Notes: generated by a model from the letters alone, not told the origin. A stretch of 47,785 nucleotides of DNA from Candidatus Cryptobacteroides excrementipullorum (GCA_017695065.1 JADILZ010000062.1:1-47785), one strand, 5' to 3'; positions 7,801-15,738 are shown, counted from the stretch's first letter. A program made the numbers and translations.

Positions 7801-8496
7801 GTTGTCCTTGGCAAGCCCGATAAGACGACGGCTGTGGCTCAGGTCCTCATAACGGAGCTTAGTGGTGTAGTTGTGCGCATCGGCCACAAGCATGATCCGC
7901 GAGCCGTCGATACCCTCCCAGAGGCCTATCTCGAAAGGAATCTTGCTGTCTCCGTAGAACGGCCTGTTCCTCCACTGCAGCTTCTGTGTTGAGAACCCGA
8001 TCAGGCCGGAATGTGCAGCCACAGTAGGCAGTGTCCACCCGAATCCGAAGCAGTCCGGAAGGAAGATGTCCGTCCCTTCCACTCCGAATTCATCGCGGTA
8101 GAAATGCTGTCCATAGAGGATGTTTCTGGTGAAAGACTCCGGTGAAGGGACATTCACGTCGGTGGCGTCCCAGGTACTTCCTGTAACATGCCATCTCCCG
8201 GCTTTGATGTACTCCTTGACCATCTCGTACTTCTCCGGGAAATACTCCTTCATCCAGGAATACTTCACCCCGCCTTCGAAGTTGAATATGTATCCCGGAT
8301 ATTTCTCCAGGAGGAAAAGATTGCGGTCCATCGTCTTGGGGATGTATTCGCTGATGGACTTCTGGACATCCCAGTTCCACTGGGAGTCGAAATGCGCGTT
8401 GGAGACCATGTAGGCCTTGTACTCCTTCCCGTCCTGGGCCATCGAAGCCGATGCCGCAAGGAAGGAAAATGTCAGAATCGTCAAAATTCGTTTCAT
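4894..8496 (-). CDS. Secreted GH38 alpha-mannosidase with C-terminal F5/8 domain
   Basis: Glycoside hydrolase of 1,200 residues. A signal peptide (1-20, ending ASASMAQ) sends it to the periplasm or beyond. The GH38 catalytic domain shows the expected metal and active-site residues: His35 and Asp37 in NAHFD, presumed nucleophile Asp148 in LPDCFGF, and His361/Asp362 in HQFHDDLTGT. The central part is the all-beta mannosidase region. Residues about 1055-1200 form an F5/8 type C (discoidin-like, carbohydrate-binding) module ending YEFKVY. GH38 enzymes remove alpha-linked mannose from N-glycans and mannans. It lies 58 bp downstream of a radical-SAM maturase-like gene on the same strand with no promoter seen between them, so the two are probably co-transcribed. 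A 17-codon relic of a homologous C-terminus lies at 2181-2231. Confidence 0.93.
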   Translation of the reverse strand: MKRILTILTFSFLAASASMAQDGKEYKAYMVSNAHFDSQWNWDVQKSISEYIPKTMDRNLFLLEKYPGYIFNFEGGVKYSWMKEYFPEKYEMVKEYIKAGRWHVTGSTWDATDVNVPSPESFTRNILYGQHFYRDEFGVEGTDIFLPDCFGFGWTLPTVAAHSGLIGFSTQKLQWRNRPFYGDSKIPFEIGLWEGIDGSRIMLVADAHNYTTKLRYEDLSHSRRLIGLAKDNGVNAVYHYYGTGDTGGSPTIESVRTVEHSLAGDGPVEIISAESDRLYKDYLPYENHPELPVWDGELLMDVHATGCYTSQAAMKFYNRRNEQIADAAERSAVAADWLGTSDYPQEFLNEAWKRFIWHQFHDDLTGTSIPRAYEFSWNDELISMKQFSDVLTSSVGAVSREMDTDVKGMPLVVYNAAGFRVDDIVEASLPYLGRKVSVYDGAGRPVACQVLSSDEATGTRILFNASVPAAGYAVYDVRKGGRKAAASVSASGNVIENSVYKVTLDGNGDICSIVDKRDGRELVEKGKAVRLALFTHNPSYNWPAWEIIKSTMDAEPVPVSDNVEVTVAEAGPVRGALRVERTHGDSRFVQYVTLYEGGQSDRIDIRNEIDWQTTDALLKAEFPLSVSNPEAVYDLGVGSVARGNNTDIAYEVYAQQWADLTEEDGAYGVSVLNDSKYGWDKPSDNTLRLTLLHTPSTQGRYTYQSRQDFGHHIFTYSIVGHAGDFRTAGTVRKAEVLNQPLKAFFVGKHRGALGRTFSFAESLDGNVALRALKHAEDTDAYVVRFYETAGSGATDAKIRFASDIIMAKELNGNEDVKGNASFSGNELAFSISPYGMKTFMVKLKGYGKETSAVESVPVVLPYNAKAASYNAFRSDVNFDGKGNSFAAELLPEEIMYRGVRFVLQDGTVENAVKCNGDTVALPAGDYNRLYLLAASTLRDTESSFKVGDTVYETVVPYYSGFVGQWGHTGHTEAFLKSAGVAYVGTHRHSMIKNADLPYEFAYMFCIGLDIPEGATELVLPDDPDIVVFAASAADDKNNVVTPASDLLRVCLPEPEASASIGSRDNLLAGKPVVECTGQTGEGERAELATDGNPETKWCDVSGAKPKYITVDLGKDTGIKGWYVMTAGLESLDYIAKEYSLQVKADGQSEWKTVDTVYDNTDLETDRLLAEPVAARYVRLSVSKPDQSEGAAARIYEFKVY

Positions 8497-8554
8497 ATCT
8501 AAAATCGGTTAACAGTATGTCGTGTTTTCAAGTGGAAAGCGTACGGAAGCACCC

Positions 8555-9841
8555 TCAGATCCCGGACCTCATGCGCGCCCAGGGGATGACCCCGGCAGGG
8601 GCCTGCCTGAGAGAAAGGAGTTCCTTCATCTTGTCCATGTACGGGGCAACATGGGAGTAGAACTTCAGATAGCCTTCACACAGGGCGTTGAGCCCGGTCT
8701 CCCCGGACTCGGTCCTGTTGAACCTGTGTTTCGGACACTCGCCATGACAGGCGAAGCCGAACTTGCATTTCATGCATTTGTAAGGGAGGTTGTTCCTCTT
8801 CCCTATGCCGAACTTCACCTGGGCAGCCGATGTCATCATTGTGCGCAGGTCGTCCTCATAGATGTTGCCGAGCCTGTACTTGGGATAGACGAAATGGTCG
8901 CATGGGTACAGGTCCCCGTTATGCTCGATAACTGAGTTGCCCCCGCAAGTCTCGGCATAGGCGCATGTGCCGGGCATGGCACCGCACCAGCTTGCTAGCG
9001 TGGCGTCAAAAAGATTCACGAACCATCTTCCGACATCGTTCCTGACCCACCAGTCGAAAATGTCGCACATGAACTTGCCGAAGGCAAGGGAGCCCACGGA
9101 CCATGACGCAATGACAGCCCCATCCTCGGACGGGTCCACAATATACGGTCTGGCGCCCTTGTCGGGCCTGCCGTTAGGGAGAGGGGGATATTTTACGTGC
9201 TCCACCACAGGCATAAACTGCATATATCTGGTACCCAATGACTTGAGAAAATTATAAACTTCCAGTCCCCTTCCTTCGGATGCCTTGTTGACGGTGGACA
9301 TCGTGTTGTACTGGACTCCGGTACGGTAGAGGATGTTTATCCCCCGCATCACCTTGTCGAAGGTCGGGGCGCCGCCCTTGTCTTTCCTGTACCTGTCATG
9401 GATGTCCTGCGGTCCATCAATGGAAATCCCGATGAGGAAATCATTTTCCCTGAAAAAAGACGCCCACTCCTGATTGATCAGGGTACCGTTAGTCTGGAGG
9501 GTGTTGCGCACGGTCTTGCCCGCCGCGTATTTCCGCTCCAGCTCGACCGCCTTCCTGTAGAAGCCGATGCCGAGGACAAGAGGCTCGCCTCCATGCCAGT
9601 TGAAGGTGACCTCCGGGACATCGTTGGCAGCGATGTATTCCCTCACCAGGGTCTCGAGCATGTCGAGGCTCATGCGGGGTTCCCTGCCCCCGTATATCTC
9701 CGCCTTGTCAAGATAATAGCAATAGTTGCAGTCCAGGTTGCAAAGCGAACCGGCGGGCTTTATCATAATGTTGAAGGCCGAGGGACCGGAGATTTTCTCC
9801 GCATCCGTCAGGGTCATAGTATCCTTGTAGCTTTCTGGCAT
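8555..9841 (-). CDS. Radical SAM/SPASM protein, anaerobic sulfatase-maturating enzyme type
   Basis: A 428-residue radical SAM enzyme. CNLDCNYCYY gives the CxxxCxxC iron-sulfur motif (Cys34, 38, 41), and IKPAGSLCN before it is typical of the anSME group. The C-terminal half has the Cys-rich SPASM region (CGGNSVIEHNGDLYPCDHF, then KCMKCKFGFACHGECP) for two auxiliary [4Fe-4S] clusters. Family members oxidise a Cys or Ser of a sulfatase to formylglycine without oxygen. I chose the ATG at 9841. A longer frame starts at 9925, but it would begin inside rng and upstream of a strong terminator, whereas a TAAATTTG -7 box at 9862-9869 fits the 9841 start. No sulfatase gene lies in the window, so the substrate is unknown. 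Confidence 0.85.
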   Translation of the reverse strand: MPESYKDTMTLTDAEKISGPSAFNIMIKPAGSLCNLDCNYCYYLDKAEIYGGREPRMSLDMLETLVREYIAANDVPEVTFNWHGGEPLVLGIGFYRKAVELERKYAAGKTVRNTLQTNGTLINQEWASFFRENDFLIGISIDGPQDIHDRYRKDKGGAPTFDKVMRGINILYRTGVQYNTMSTVNKASEGRGLEVYNFLKSLGTRYMQFMPVVEHVKYPPLPNGRPDKGARPYIVDPSEDGAVIASWSVGSLAFGKFMCDIFDWWVRNDVGRWFVNLFDATLASWCGAMPGTCAYAETCGGNSVIEHNGDLYPCDHFVYPKYRLGNIYEDDLRTMMTSAAQVKFGIGKRNNLPYKCMKCKFGFACHGECPKHRFNRTESGETGLNALCEGYLKFYSHVAPYMDKMKELLSLRQAPAGVIPWARMRSGI

Positions 9842-9861
9842 CTCTGTCTCATTTTGGGAGG

Positions 9862-9869
9862 CAAATTTA
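9862..9869 (-). promoter_or_regulatory. -7 box for the maturase-mannosidase operon
   Basis: The minus strand reads TAAATTTG, a full match to TAnnTTTG, 20 bp before the chosen ATG at 9841. It lies just past the rng terminator, so the pair has its own promoter. No TTTG is found at -33. Confidence 0.55.
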
Positions 9870-9871
9870 TG

Positions 9872-9905
9872 AAAAAAATGGGGATCAGGCATCAAGCCTG
9901 TCCCC
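9872..9905 (-). terminator. Rho-independent terminator containing the rng stop codon
   Basis: On the minus strand GGGGACAGGC (9905-9896) pairs with GCCTGATCCCC (9890-9880), with one bulged base and a 5-nt loop, and is followed by ATTTTTTT. The final codons and TGA (9885-9887) of rng form part of the stem, so gene end and terminator share sequence. Confidence 0.85.
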
Positions 9906-11444
9906 ATTTTCATTGAACAATTCATTCTGCAGGACTGAGAAGTCCGTGACTTCCACCACCCGTATCTTGCACTTGTACTTTTTTTTCCACTTGCGCACTA
10001 TGGAAGAGAAACCTCTCGTCAGATATGCCCCCAGAATCGGGCTCACTTTCAGGATAAATGACTGCATCCCGTTTTCCGTGACATAGTATGAAAGTTTCCT
10101 CTCTATCGCCTCATCGATTACCACGCTCGAAGATATTTTTCCGGTCCCGTGACATACGGGACATACTTCGGTGGTATTTATCTCTATCGCCGGGCGCACT
10201 CTCTGGCGTGTTATCTGCATCAGGCCGAACTTGGTGAGCGGCAGCAGGTTATGTTTTGCCCTGTCGTTCTGCATAAGTTCCTGCATGTGCTTGAAGAGCA
10301 TGTTCCTGTGCTCAACGGACTCCATGTCTATGAAATCCACTATCACGATACCGCCCATGTCCCGCAGACGAAGCTGCCTGGCGATTTCTTCAGCGGCGTA
10401 GCAGTTCACGTCGTATGTGTTCTGCTCCTGTTCCTTGTTCTTTGAACGCGTACCGCTGTTCACGTCTATCACATGCAGAGCCTCTGTGTGCTCTATTACC
10501 AGATATGCCCCCTGCCTTATGGGCACCACCTTCCCGAAAGAACTCTTTATCTGCCGTGTGACCTCGAAATGGTCGAAGATAGGCGTGTTTTCCCTGTACA
10601 GTTTCACAATTTTCTCCTGCTCAGGGGAAATCAGTGAAATATACTTCCGGGTCTCTTCATATACGGACTCGTCATTCACATAGATATTTGAGAACGAGTC
10701 ATTAAGAAGGTCCCTGAGGATTGTGGTGGTCTTGCTGTACTCAGTGAAAAGCAGCTGGACAGACTTTGATCTTGCTATCTTGTCCCATGAGCTTTCCCAC
10801 TTGTCGATCAGCGATCTGATTTCCGCATCAAGCACAGCGGCATTCTTTCCTTCGGCCGCCGTACGTATGATGGCCCCATAGTTCTTGGGCAATATGTTCT
10901 TCACAAGTGCCTCGAGCCTCCGTTTCTCCTCCTTGGAGGAAATCTTCTGGGATACGCTCACCTTTTCTGCGAAAGGAAGAAGCACTACGTTCCGTCCTGC
11001 CAATGAAATCTCTGCTGTCAGCCGTGACCCTTTCGTGGAGATAGGCTCCTTGACTATCTGGACTATGACCATCTGTCCGGGGCTCAGCACATTTTCGATC
11101 TTGCCCTCCTTCTCAAGTACGGGGCCTATCTTTATATGAGAATAGATCCCTTTCTTGTCGGCGTTCGGGTTGAGCCTCCTGACGAACTCGTCGAACGAGT
11201 TGAAATACAGGCCCAGATCCAGATAATGCACGAATGCCTCCTTCTCGTCCCCTATGTCCACAAAGGCAGCGTTGAGGGCAGGAAGAAGTTTCTTCACCTT
11301 GCCGAGATATACATCCCCCACAGAAAAACTGTGCCCCTTGCTGGACTCCTTGTTGAGCTCGATAAGCCGGTGATTCTCCATCAGTGCTATCGAGACTTCC
11401 GTCGAATTGACATCTACAATAAGATCCTTGACAGATTCATCCAT
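9885..11444 (-). CDS. rng: Ribonuclease G
   Basis: Endoribonuclease of the RNase E/G family, 519 residues, close to the normal length for RNase G and without the RNase E scaffold tail. An N-terminal S1-like RNA-binding region (about 40-150) is followed by the DNase I-like catalytic core with metal-binding Asp327 (HVIDVNSGTR) and Asp370 (IVIVDFIDME). The zinc-link CPVC motif (428-431) dimerises the enzyme. RNase G matures the 16S rRNA 5' end and turns over some mRNAs. It lies downstream of HU and the 30-aa basic protein on the same strand, with a terminator-like hairpin 15 bp before its start and no separate promoter seen. Confidence 0.95.
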   Translation of the reverse strand: MDESVKDLIVDVNSTEVSIALMENHRLIELNKESSKGHSFSVGDVYLGKVKKLLPALNAAFVDIGDEKEAFVHYLDLGLYFNSFDEFVRRLNPNADKKGIYSHIKIGPVLEKEGKIENVLSPGQMVIVQIVKEPISTKGSRLTAEISLAGRNVVLLPFAEKVSVSQKISSKEEKRRLEALVKNILPKNYGAIIRTAAEGKNAAVLDAEIRSLIDKWESSWDKIARSKSVQLLFTEYSKTTTILRDLLNDSFSNIYVNDESVYEETRKYISLISPEQEKIVKLYRENTPIFDHFEVTRQIKSSFGKVVPIRQGAYLVIEHTEALHVIDVNSGTRSKNKEQEQNTYDVNCYAAEEIARQLRLRDMGGIVIVDFIDMESVEHRNMLFKHMQELMQNDRAKHNLLPLTKFGLMQITRQRVRPAIEINTTEVCPVCHGTGKISSSVVIDEAIERKLSYYVTENGMQSFILKVSPILGAYLTRGFSSIVRKWKKKYKCKIRVVEVTDFSVLQNELFNENGDRLDA

Positions 11445-11458
11445 TGACCTTTGTTATT

Positions 11459-11500
11459 AAAAAGAAAAAGAGGTTGCCCACCAATGTCCGGACAGCCTCT
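11459..11500 (-). terminator. Terminator between the 30-aa gene and rng
   Basis: On the minus strand AGAGGCTGTCC pairs with GGGCAACCTCT (one C-A mismatch and one G-U pair), followed by TTTTTCTTTTT. It ends 15 bp before the rng ATG. Because rng shows no obvious promoter of its own, this may be a partial terminator that lowers rng relative to HU. Confidence 0.7.
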
Positions 11501-11536
11501 TCAATTCAGCAACTGCTAAAATGGCAGACCGAGATA

Positions 11537-11629
11537 CTACTTTCTCTTCTTGTGCCTGTTCTTGCGCAAACGTTTTTTACGCTTGTGCGTTGCCATCTTA
11601 TGTCTCTTTCTTTTCTTACCGCTTGGCAT
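11537..11629 (-). CDS. 30-residue basic protein, AURKAIP1/COX24 domain type
   Basis: A complete frame from ATG (11629) to TAG (11537) encodes 30 residues, of which about 18 are Lys or Arg plus four His. It begins MPSGKKRKRHKM and ends KNRHKKRK. Bacteroidetes genomes commonly carry such a tiny protein, annotated AURKAIP1/COX24 domain-containing; the mitochondrial relative (mS38) is a small-subunit ribosomal protein, so a ribosomal role is likely. It follows the HU gene by 23 bp on the same strand and is probably co-transcribed with it. The internal ATG at codon 12 is an unlikely start. Confidence 0.85.
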   Translation of the reverse strand: MPSGKKRKRHKMATHKRKKRLRKNRHKKRK

Positions 11630-11652
11630 AATATTAAATTTTTAAAAAACAA

Positions 11653-11928
11653 TTATTTTTTTACCTCGTTCACAAAAACCTTGGCTGGCTTGAAAGCCGG
11701 AATATCGTGAGCTGGGATAGTCATTGTAGTGCTTTGAGTTATGTTCCTCGCTGTCTTTTCAGCCCTGTGCTTGATGATGAAGCTGCCAAAGCCCCTGAGG
11801 TACACCGGATTACCCTTTGCAAGAGAACCTTTCACAGAGTCCATGAACGCCTCGATTACAGACTGCACTGCGATTTTCTCGATGCCTGTAGCTTTTGAAA
11901 CTTCGTTTACGATTTCTGCTTTAGTCAT
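11653..11928 (-). CDS. HU family DNA-binding protein
   Basis: Histone-like protein of 91 residues from the ATG at 11928 (MTKAEIVNEV). A start two codons earlier at 11934 is possible but less typical. It has the helical dimerisation half, then the beta-arm region with GFGSF and the conserved end IPAHDIPAFKPAKVF. HU dimers bend and compact DNA. The arm sequence ARNITQSTTMTIPA differs from the usual GRNPQTGE-type arm but keeps the length. A near-perfect promoter lies at 11976-12006. First gene of a probable HU - 30-aa protein - rng transcript. Confidence 0.95.
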   Translation of the reverse strand: MTKAEIVNEVSKATGIEKIAVQSVIEAFMDSVKGSLAKGNPVYLRGFGSFIIKHRAEKTARNITQSTTMTIPAHDIPAFKPAKVFVNEVKK

Positions 11929-11975
11929 AATCAATTGTATTTTAAATCCATTTGTTTTGTTCGGAAACAGGAGTG

Positions 11976-12006
11976 CAAAAGTAGAGTTATTTTTTTAATA
12001 TTCAAA
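11976..12006 (-). promoter_or_regulatory. Consensus Bacteroidetes promoter for HU
   Basis: On the minus strand TTTG (12006-12003) is followed by exactly 19 bp and then TACTTTTG (11983-11976). Both boxes and the spacing fit the Bacteroidetes sigma-ABfr consensus, with an AT-rich spacer, as expected for a highly expressed gene. The leader would be about 40 nt. Confidence 0.85.
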
Positions 12007-12039
12007 ATTGTAAATGAATTTTTATTGCCTTTTTCGTCT

Positions 12040-12047
12040 TACATTTG
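12040..12047 (+). promoter_or_regulatory. Candidate -7 box for the lon operon
   Basis: TACATTTG matches TAnnTTTG. It points away from the HU promoter, whose -33 box is only about 35 bp away, so the two regions share an AT-rich divergent control region. It would leave a leader of about 140 nt before the lon ATG. No -33 box is at standard spacing. Confidence 0.4.
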
Positions 12048-12194
12048 CGCACCGGCGGCAGGAGGAAGTCAGAGAAGGAAGTAACATGGCAGGCTGTGGC
12101 ACAGAGATTGACCATAGACGCGCTCCGGAATTGAAATGACACCGTACTGACATTTTGGCAGAAAAGACATTCCTATTATATATATTGGCAAGAT

Positions 12195-14594
12195 ATGAAA
12201 GAAATTAAAGACATATTGGCATCCTCAGGATCAGAGGTCAGCATCATACCTGTCATCCCTGGTGACGGATTCATCAAGATTGACGAGAAGGACCTTCCGG
12301 ATTCTCTCCCTATCCTCGCACTGCGCAACGCAGTCCTGTTCCCGGGAGCGGTATATCCGATCACCATAGGCCGGGAGAAGTCGATAAGGCTCATAGAGGA
12401 CGCGGAGAAGAACAACAACTTCATAGGGGCGGTACCCCAGAACGACATTTCCGTCGAGGACCCGAAGAAAGAGGACCTGTACAGTTTCGGGACAGTGGCG
12501 AAAATCGTGAAGACACTCGAGATGCCTGACGGCACCATCACTGCCATCCTGCAGGGGTTCAGGAGGTTCGAGATAGACTCCATTGTGGAGTACGAACCAT
12601 ACATGCTCGGACAGGTGCACTACCTTGCCGACACTACCCCGGATGCGTCTGACAAGAATGTCAGGATGATAGGCGAGGCCCTGAAGGAAAAGGCCGTGAC
12701 CATCCTGAAATATTCGTCCTTCGTGCCTAAGGAGGCGATGGCTGCACTGAGGTCCATCGACAGTTTCGAATTCCTGGTGAACTTCATAGCCACTACAATC
12801 GATGTGGAGAACTTCATGGACAAGGTGGAACTTCTGCAGTACGGCGACCTCAAGACCAGGGCGATGAAGCTCCTGGCCGTACTCGATACGCAGATCGAGC
12901 TGCTCAAGATAAAGCAGGACATCAACCAGAAGGTGAAGAGCGAGATCGACCAGCAGCAGAGGGAATACTACCTGAACAACCAGCTGCGTACCATTCAGGA
13001 AGAGCTGGGGATGGACGAGATGGAGGATTTCGAGAAGTTCCGTGCCAAGGCCGAGACCAAGATATGGCCTGACCAGGTGAAGGAGATCTTCGAGAAGGAG
13101 ATGGCGAAGCTGGAGAGATGCAACCCTAACTCCCCTGACTACAGCACGCAGTACAACTACATTCAGTTCATGCTCGACCTCCCGTGGGGAGAGATGTCCA
13201 AGGACAACCTGGACCTGAAACATGCCCAGAAGGTACTGGACAAGGACCATTTCGGGCTGGAGACAGTCAAGGAAAGGATAATAGAGTACCTGGCGGTCCT
13301 GAAACTCAAAGGGAACATGAAGTCGCCGATACTCTGCCTCTGGGGCCCTCCGGGAGTAGGAAAGACAAGCCTCGGCAAATCCATAGCGCGTGCCCTGGGC
13401 CGCAAATATGTCAGGATAGCGCTCGGCGGACTGCATGACGAGTCTGAAATCCGGGGACACAGGAAGACATACATCGGTGCACTCCCCGGCAGGATCCTCA
13501 ACGGGATAAACCGGGCGGGCACGTCCAACCCGGTGATTGTGCTGGATGAGATAGACAAGATAAGCAGCGATTTCAAGGGAGACCCTTCTTCAGCCCTGCT
13601 GGAAGCGCTGGATCCGGAACAGAACACCACGTTCCACGACAACTACCTTGATATAGACTACGACCTTTCCAACGTGCTTTTCATCACGACTGCCAACACG
13701 ACCGCCACCATACAGCCGGCCCTCAGGGACAGGATGGAGATGATCCAGGTGAGCGGATACCTGGCTGAGGAGAAGGCCGCCATTGCAAAGGACTATCTCA
13801 TCCCGAGGCAGCTCGAGGAGCACGGGCTCAGCAAGAAGGAGCTGAGGTTCAGCCCTTCGGCTATAGCCGCCATCATAGACAAGTACACACGGGAGTCAGG
13901 TGTCAGGGGGCTGGAGAAGCAGATCGCGAAAGTCGCCAGGGTGACAGCCAAGAAAATAGCCCTCGGGGAAGACTACCCGTCAGTAATCAGGCCCGAACAC
14001 CTGAGAGAGTACCTCGGGCTTCCTACCAGCTTCCATGACATGCAGAAGGGCAACGAGGCCCCTGGCGTAGTCACCGGGCTCGCATGGACCGAGATGGGAG
14101 GGGAGATCCTCTTCATAGAAAGCTCGGTAAGCAACGGGAAGGGGGTACTTTCCATGACAGGAAACCTCGGTGACGTGATGAAAGAGTCCGCCACCATAGC
14201 ATACCAGTACATAAAGGCGCACCCGCAGCTGGCCGAAATGACGTCAGAGGAGTTTGCCCAGAAAGACATACATGTCCATGTGCCGGAGGGGGCCGTCCCG
14301 AAAGACGGGCCGTCGGCAGGTATAACCATGGTAAGCTCCATGATTTCCGCACTGAGGGGCAAGCAGATAAAGGGCGGCATCGCCATGACCGGAGAGATGA
14401 CTCTCAGGGGCAGGGTACTCCCTGTCGGAGGCATAAAGGAAAAAATCCTTGCCGCCAAAAGGTCCGGGATACATACCATCATAATTTCCGAGGACAACAG
14501 AAAAGATGTCGAGGATATCAAGGAAATCTACATAAAAGGACTTACATTTGTCTATGTCAAAAACATAGAGGATGTAATCAACGCTATATTCTGA
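12195..14594 (+). CDS. lon: ATP-dependent protease Lon
   Basis: Cytoplasmic AAA+ protease of 799 residues, normal for LonA. The N-terminal substrate domain (about 38-240) is followed by a coiled coil. The ATPase module has Walker A GPPGVGKT (384-391) and Walker B VIVLDEIDK (about 447-455). The C-terminal protease domain carries the Ser-Lys dyad, Ser707 in KDGPSAG and Lys750 in GGIKEK. Lon degrades misfolded and regulatory proteins. Its stop overlaps the ung start (TGATG at 14592-14596), so it heads a tightly packed four-gene operon with ung, coaD and a thioredoxin-fold protein. Confidence 0.97.
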   Translation: MKEIKDILASSGSEVSIIPVIPGDGFIKIDEKDLPDSLPILALRNAVLFPGAVYPITIGREKSIRLIEDAEKNNNFIGAVPQNDISVEDPKKEDLYSFGTVAKIVKTLEMPDGTITAILQGFRRFEIDSIVEYEPYMLGQVHYLADTTPDASDKNVRMIGEALKEKAVTILKYSSFVPKEAMAALRSIDSFEFLVNFIATTIDVENFMDKVELLQYGDLKTRAMKLLAVLDTQIELLKIKQDINQKVKSEIDQQQREYYLNNQLRTIQEELGMDEMEDFEKFRAKAETKIWPDQVKEIFEKEMAKLERCNPNSPDYSTQYNYIQFMLDLPWGEMSKDNLDLKHAQKVLDKDHFGLETVKERIIEYLAVLKLKGNMKSPILCLWGPPGVGKTSLGKSIARALGRKYVRIALGGLHDESEIRGHRKTYIGALPGRILNGINRAGTSNPVIVLDEIDKISSDFKGDPSSALLEALDPEQNTTFHDNYLDIDYDLSNVLFITTANTTATIQPALRDRMEMIQVSGYLAEEKAAIAKDYLIPRQLEEHGLSKKELRFSPSAIAAIIDKYTRESGVRGLEKQIAKVARVTAKKIALGEDYPSVIRPEHLREYLGLPTSFHDMQKGNEAPGVVTGLAWTEMGGEILFIESSVSNGKGVLSMTGNLGDVMKESATIAYQYIKAHPQLAEMTSEEFAQKDIHVHVPEGAVPKDGPSAGITMVSSMISALRGKQIKGGIAMTGEMTLRGRVLPVGGIKEKILAAKRSGIHTIIISEDNRKDVEDIKEIYIKGLTFVYVKNIEDVINAIF

Positions 14595-15262
14595 TGGATG
14601 TAAAGATAGAACAGAGCTGGAAAGACGCACTGGCAGGTGAATTCGAGAAACCGTATTTCGCCTCGCTGGTGCGCTTTCTTCATAAGGAGAAGGAGGAAGG
14701 AAGGCGCATCTACCCGCCTGGGAGCCAGATTTTCAAGGCATTCGAGCTTACCCCGGTTGACAGTGTCAAGGTGGTTATACTCGGACAGGATCCGTATCAC
14801 GGGCCCGGACAGGCTATGGGGCTGTCATTCTCAGTACCTGCGGACATGCCGGCACCGCCATCTCTGAAAAACATTTTCAAGGAGATACACGATGACCTCG
14901 GGATACAGATGAGCGGGTACCCAGACCTGGAAAAATGGGCAAGGCAGGGGGTGCTCCTGCTCAACGCCGTGCTCACCGTCCGGGCAGGCTCCCCGGCATC
15001 CCACAGCAGCATAGGATGGACCGAGTTCACTGACGCTGTCATAAAATACATATCGGACCACTGCTCCGGAGTGGTGTTCCTCCTGTGGGGGAACTTCGCC
15101 AGGAGCAAGAAGACGCTGATAGACACAACGAGGCACCATGTGCTTGAAGCCGCGCATCCCTCCCCGCTGGCGCGCGGGGCATTCTTCGGATGCAGGCATT
15201 TCTCAAAGACCAACGAAATATTGATTAAGGAAGGAAAGACTCCCATCGACTGGCAGTTATGA
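14594..15262 (+). CDS. ung: Uracil-DNA glycosylase, family 1
   Basis: Removes uracil from DNA at the start of base-excision repair. The 222 residues show the family-1 water-activating loop GQDPYH with catalytic Asp66 (64-69), and the DNA-intercalation loop HPSPLARG with His188 followed by FFGCRHFSKTN. The common HPSPLS form reads HPSPLA here. Length is normal. It overlaps lon by one base and coaD by four (ATGA at 15259-15262), implying coupled translation. Confidence 0.97.
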   Translation: MDVKIEQSWKDALAGEFEKPYFASLVRFLHKEKEEGRRIYPPGSQIFKAFELTPVDSVKVVILGQDPYHGPGQAMGLSFSVPADMPAPPSLKNIFKEIHDDLGIQMSGYPDLEKWARQGVLLLNAVLTVRAGSPASHSSIGWTEFTDAVIKYISDHCSGVVFLLWGNFARSKKTLIDTTRHHVLEAAHPSPLARGAFFGCRHFSKTNEILIKEGKTPIDWQL

Positions 15263-15738
15263 CACGAAAAGCATTATTCCCAGGGTCATTCGACCCGTTC
15301 ACTGCAGGGCATCTCAACATTTTGAAAAGGGCCCTGACCATGTTTGACGAGGTAGTGGTGGCCATCGGTGTGAACATCGACAAGAAAGGCTTCTACAGCA
15401 CAGAGAAAAAAATGGAGATAGTCCGCCAGGCCACGGCCGGGATGAAAGGGGTGAGTGTCATCCACTATGACACCCTGACCATAGAAATCTGCCGGAAGCT
15501 CGGCATTCGCCATATAGTCCGCGGCGTGAGGAACATGATAGACTTCGAGACCGAGAGGTCGATAGCCGATGCCAACAGGAAGCTCGCTCCTGAAATAGAG
15601 ACCATCATCATTCCCACTGCACAGGAATTCGCCCACATCTCCTCGACTGCAGTCAGGGACATCATAAAGCACGACGGGGACACTTCCATGTTCGTACCCG
15701 ATGGAGTGGACCTTCATACGGACGGGGCGGAGGCATGA
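15259..15738 (+). CDS. coaD: Phosphopantetheine adenylyltransferase
   Basis: Catalyses the fourth step of coenzyme A synthesis, joining AMP to 4'-phosphopantetheine. The 159 residues are standard, with the nucleotidyltransferase motif PGSFDPFTAGH near the N-terminus (TxGH form), RGVRN at about 90-94, and ISSTAVRD near the C-terminus. It overlaps ung and the following gene by 4 bp each. Confidence 0.97.
   Translation: MTRKALFPGSFDPFTAGHLNILKRALTMFDEVVVAIGVNIDKKGFYSTEKKMEIVRQATAGMKGVSVIHYDTLTIEICRKLGIRHIVRGVRNMIDFETERSIADANRKLAPEIETIIIPTAQEFAHISSTAVRDIIKHDGDTSMFVPDGVDLHTDGAEA

Noticed and set aside
12231..13460. A 409-codon open frame on the strand opposite lon.
   Set aside because: It lies wholly inside a clear lon gene. 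It has no family features or promoter and reads as a codon-bias shadow.
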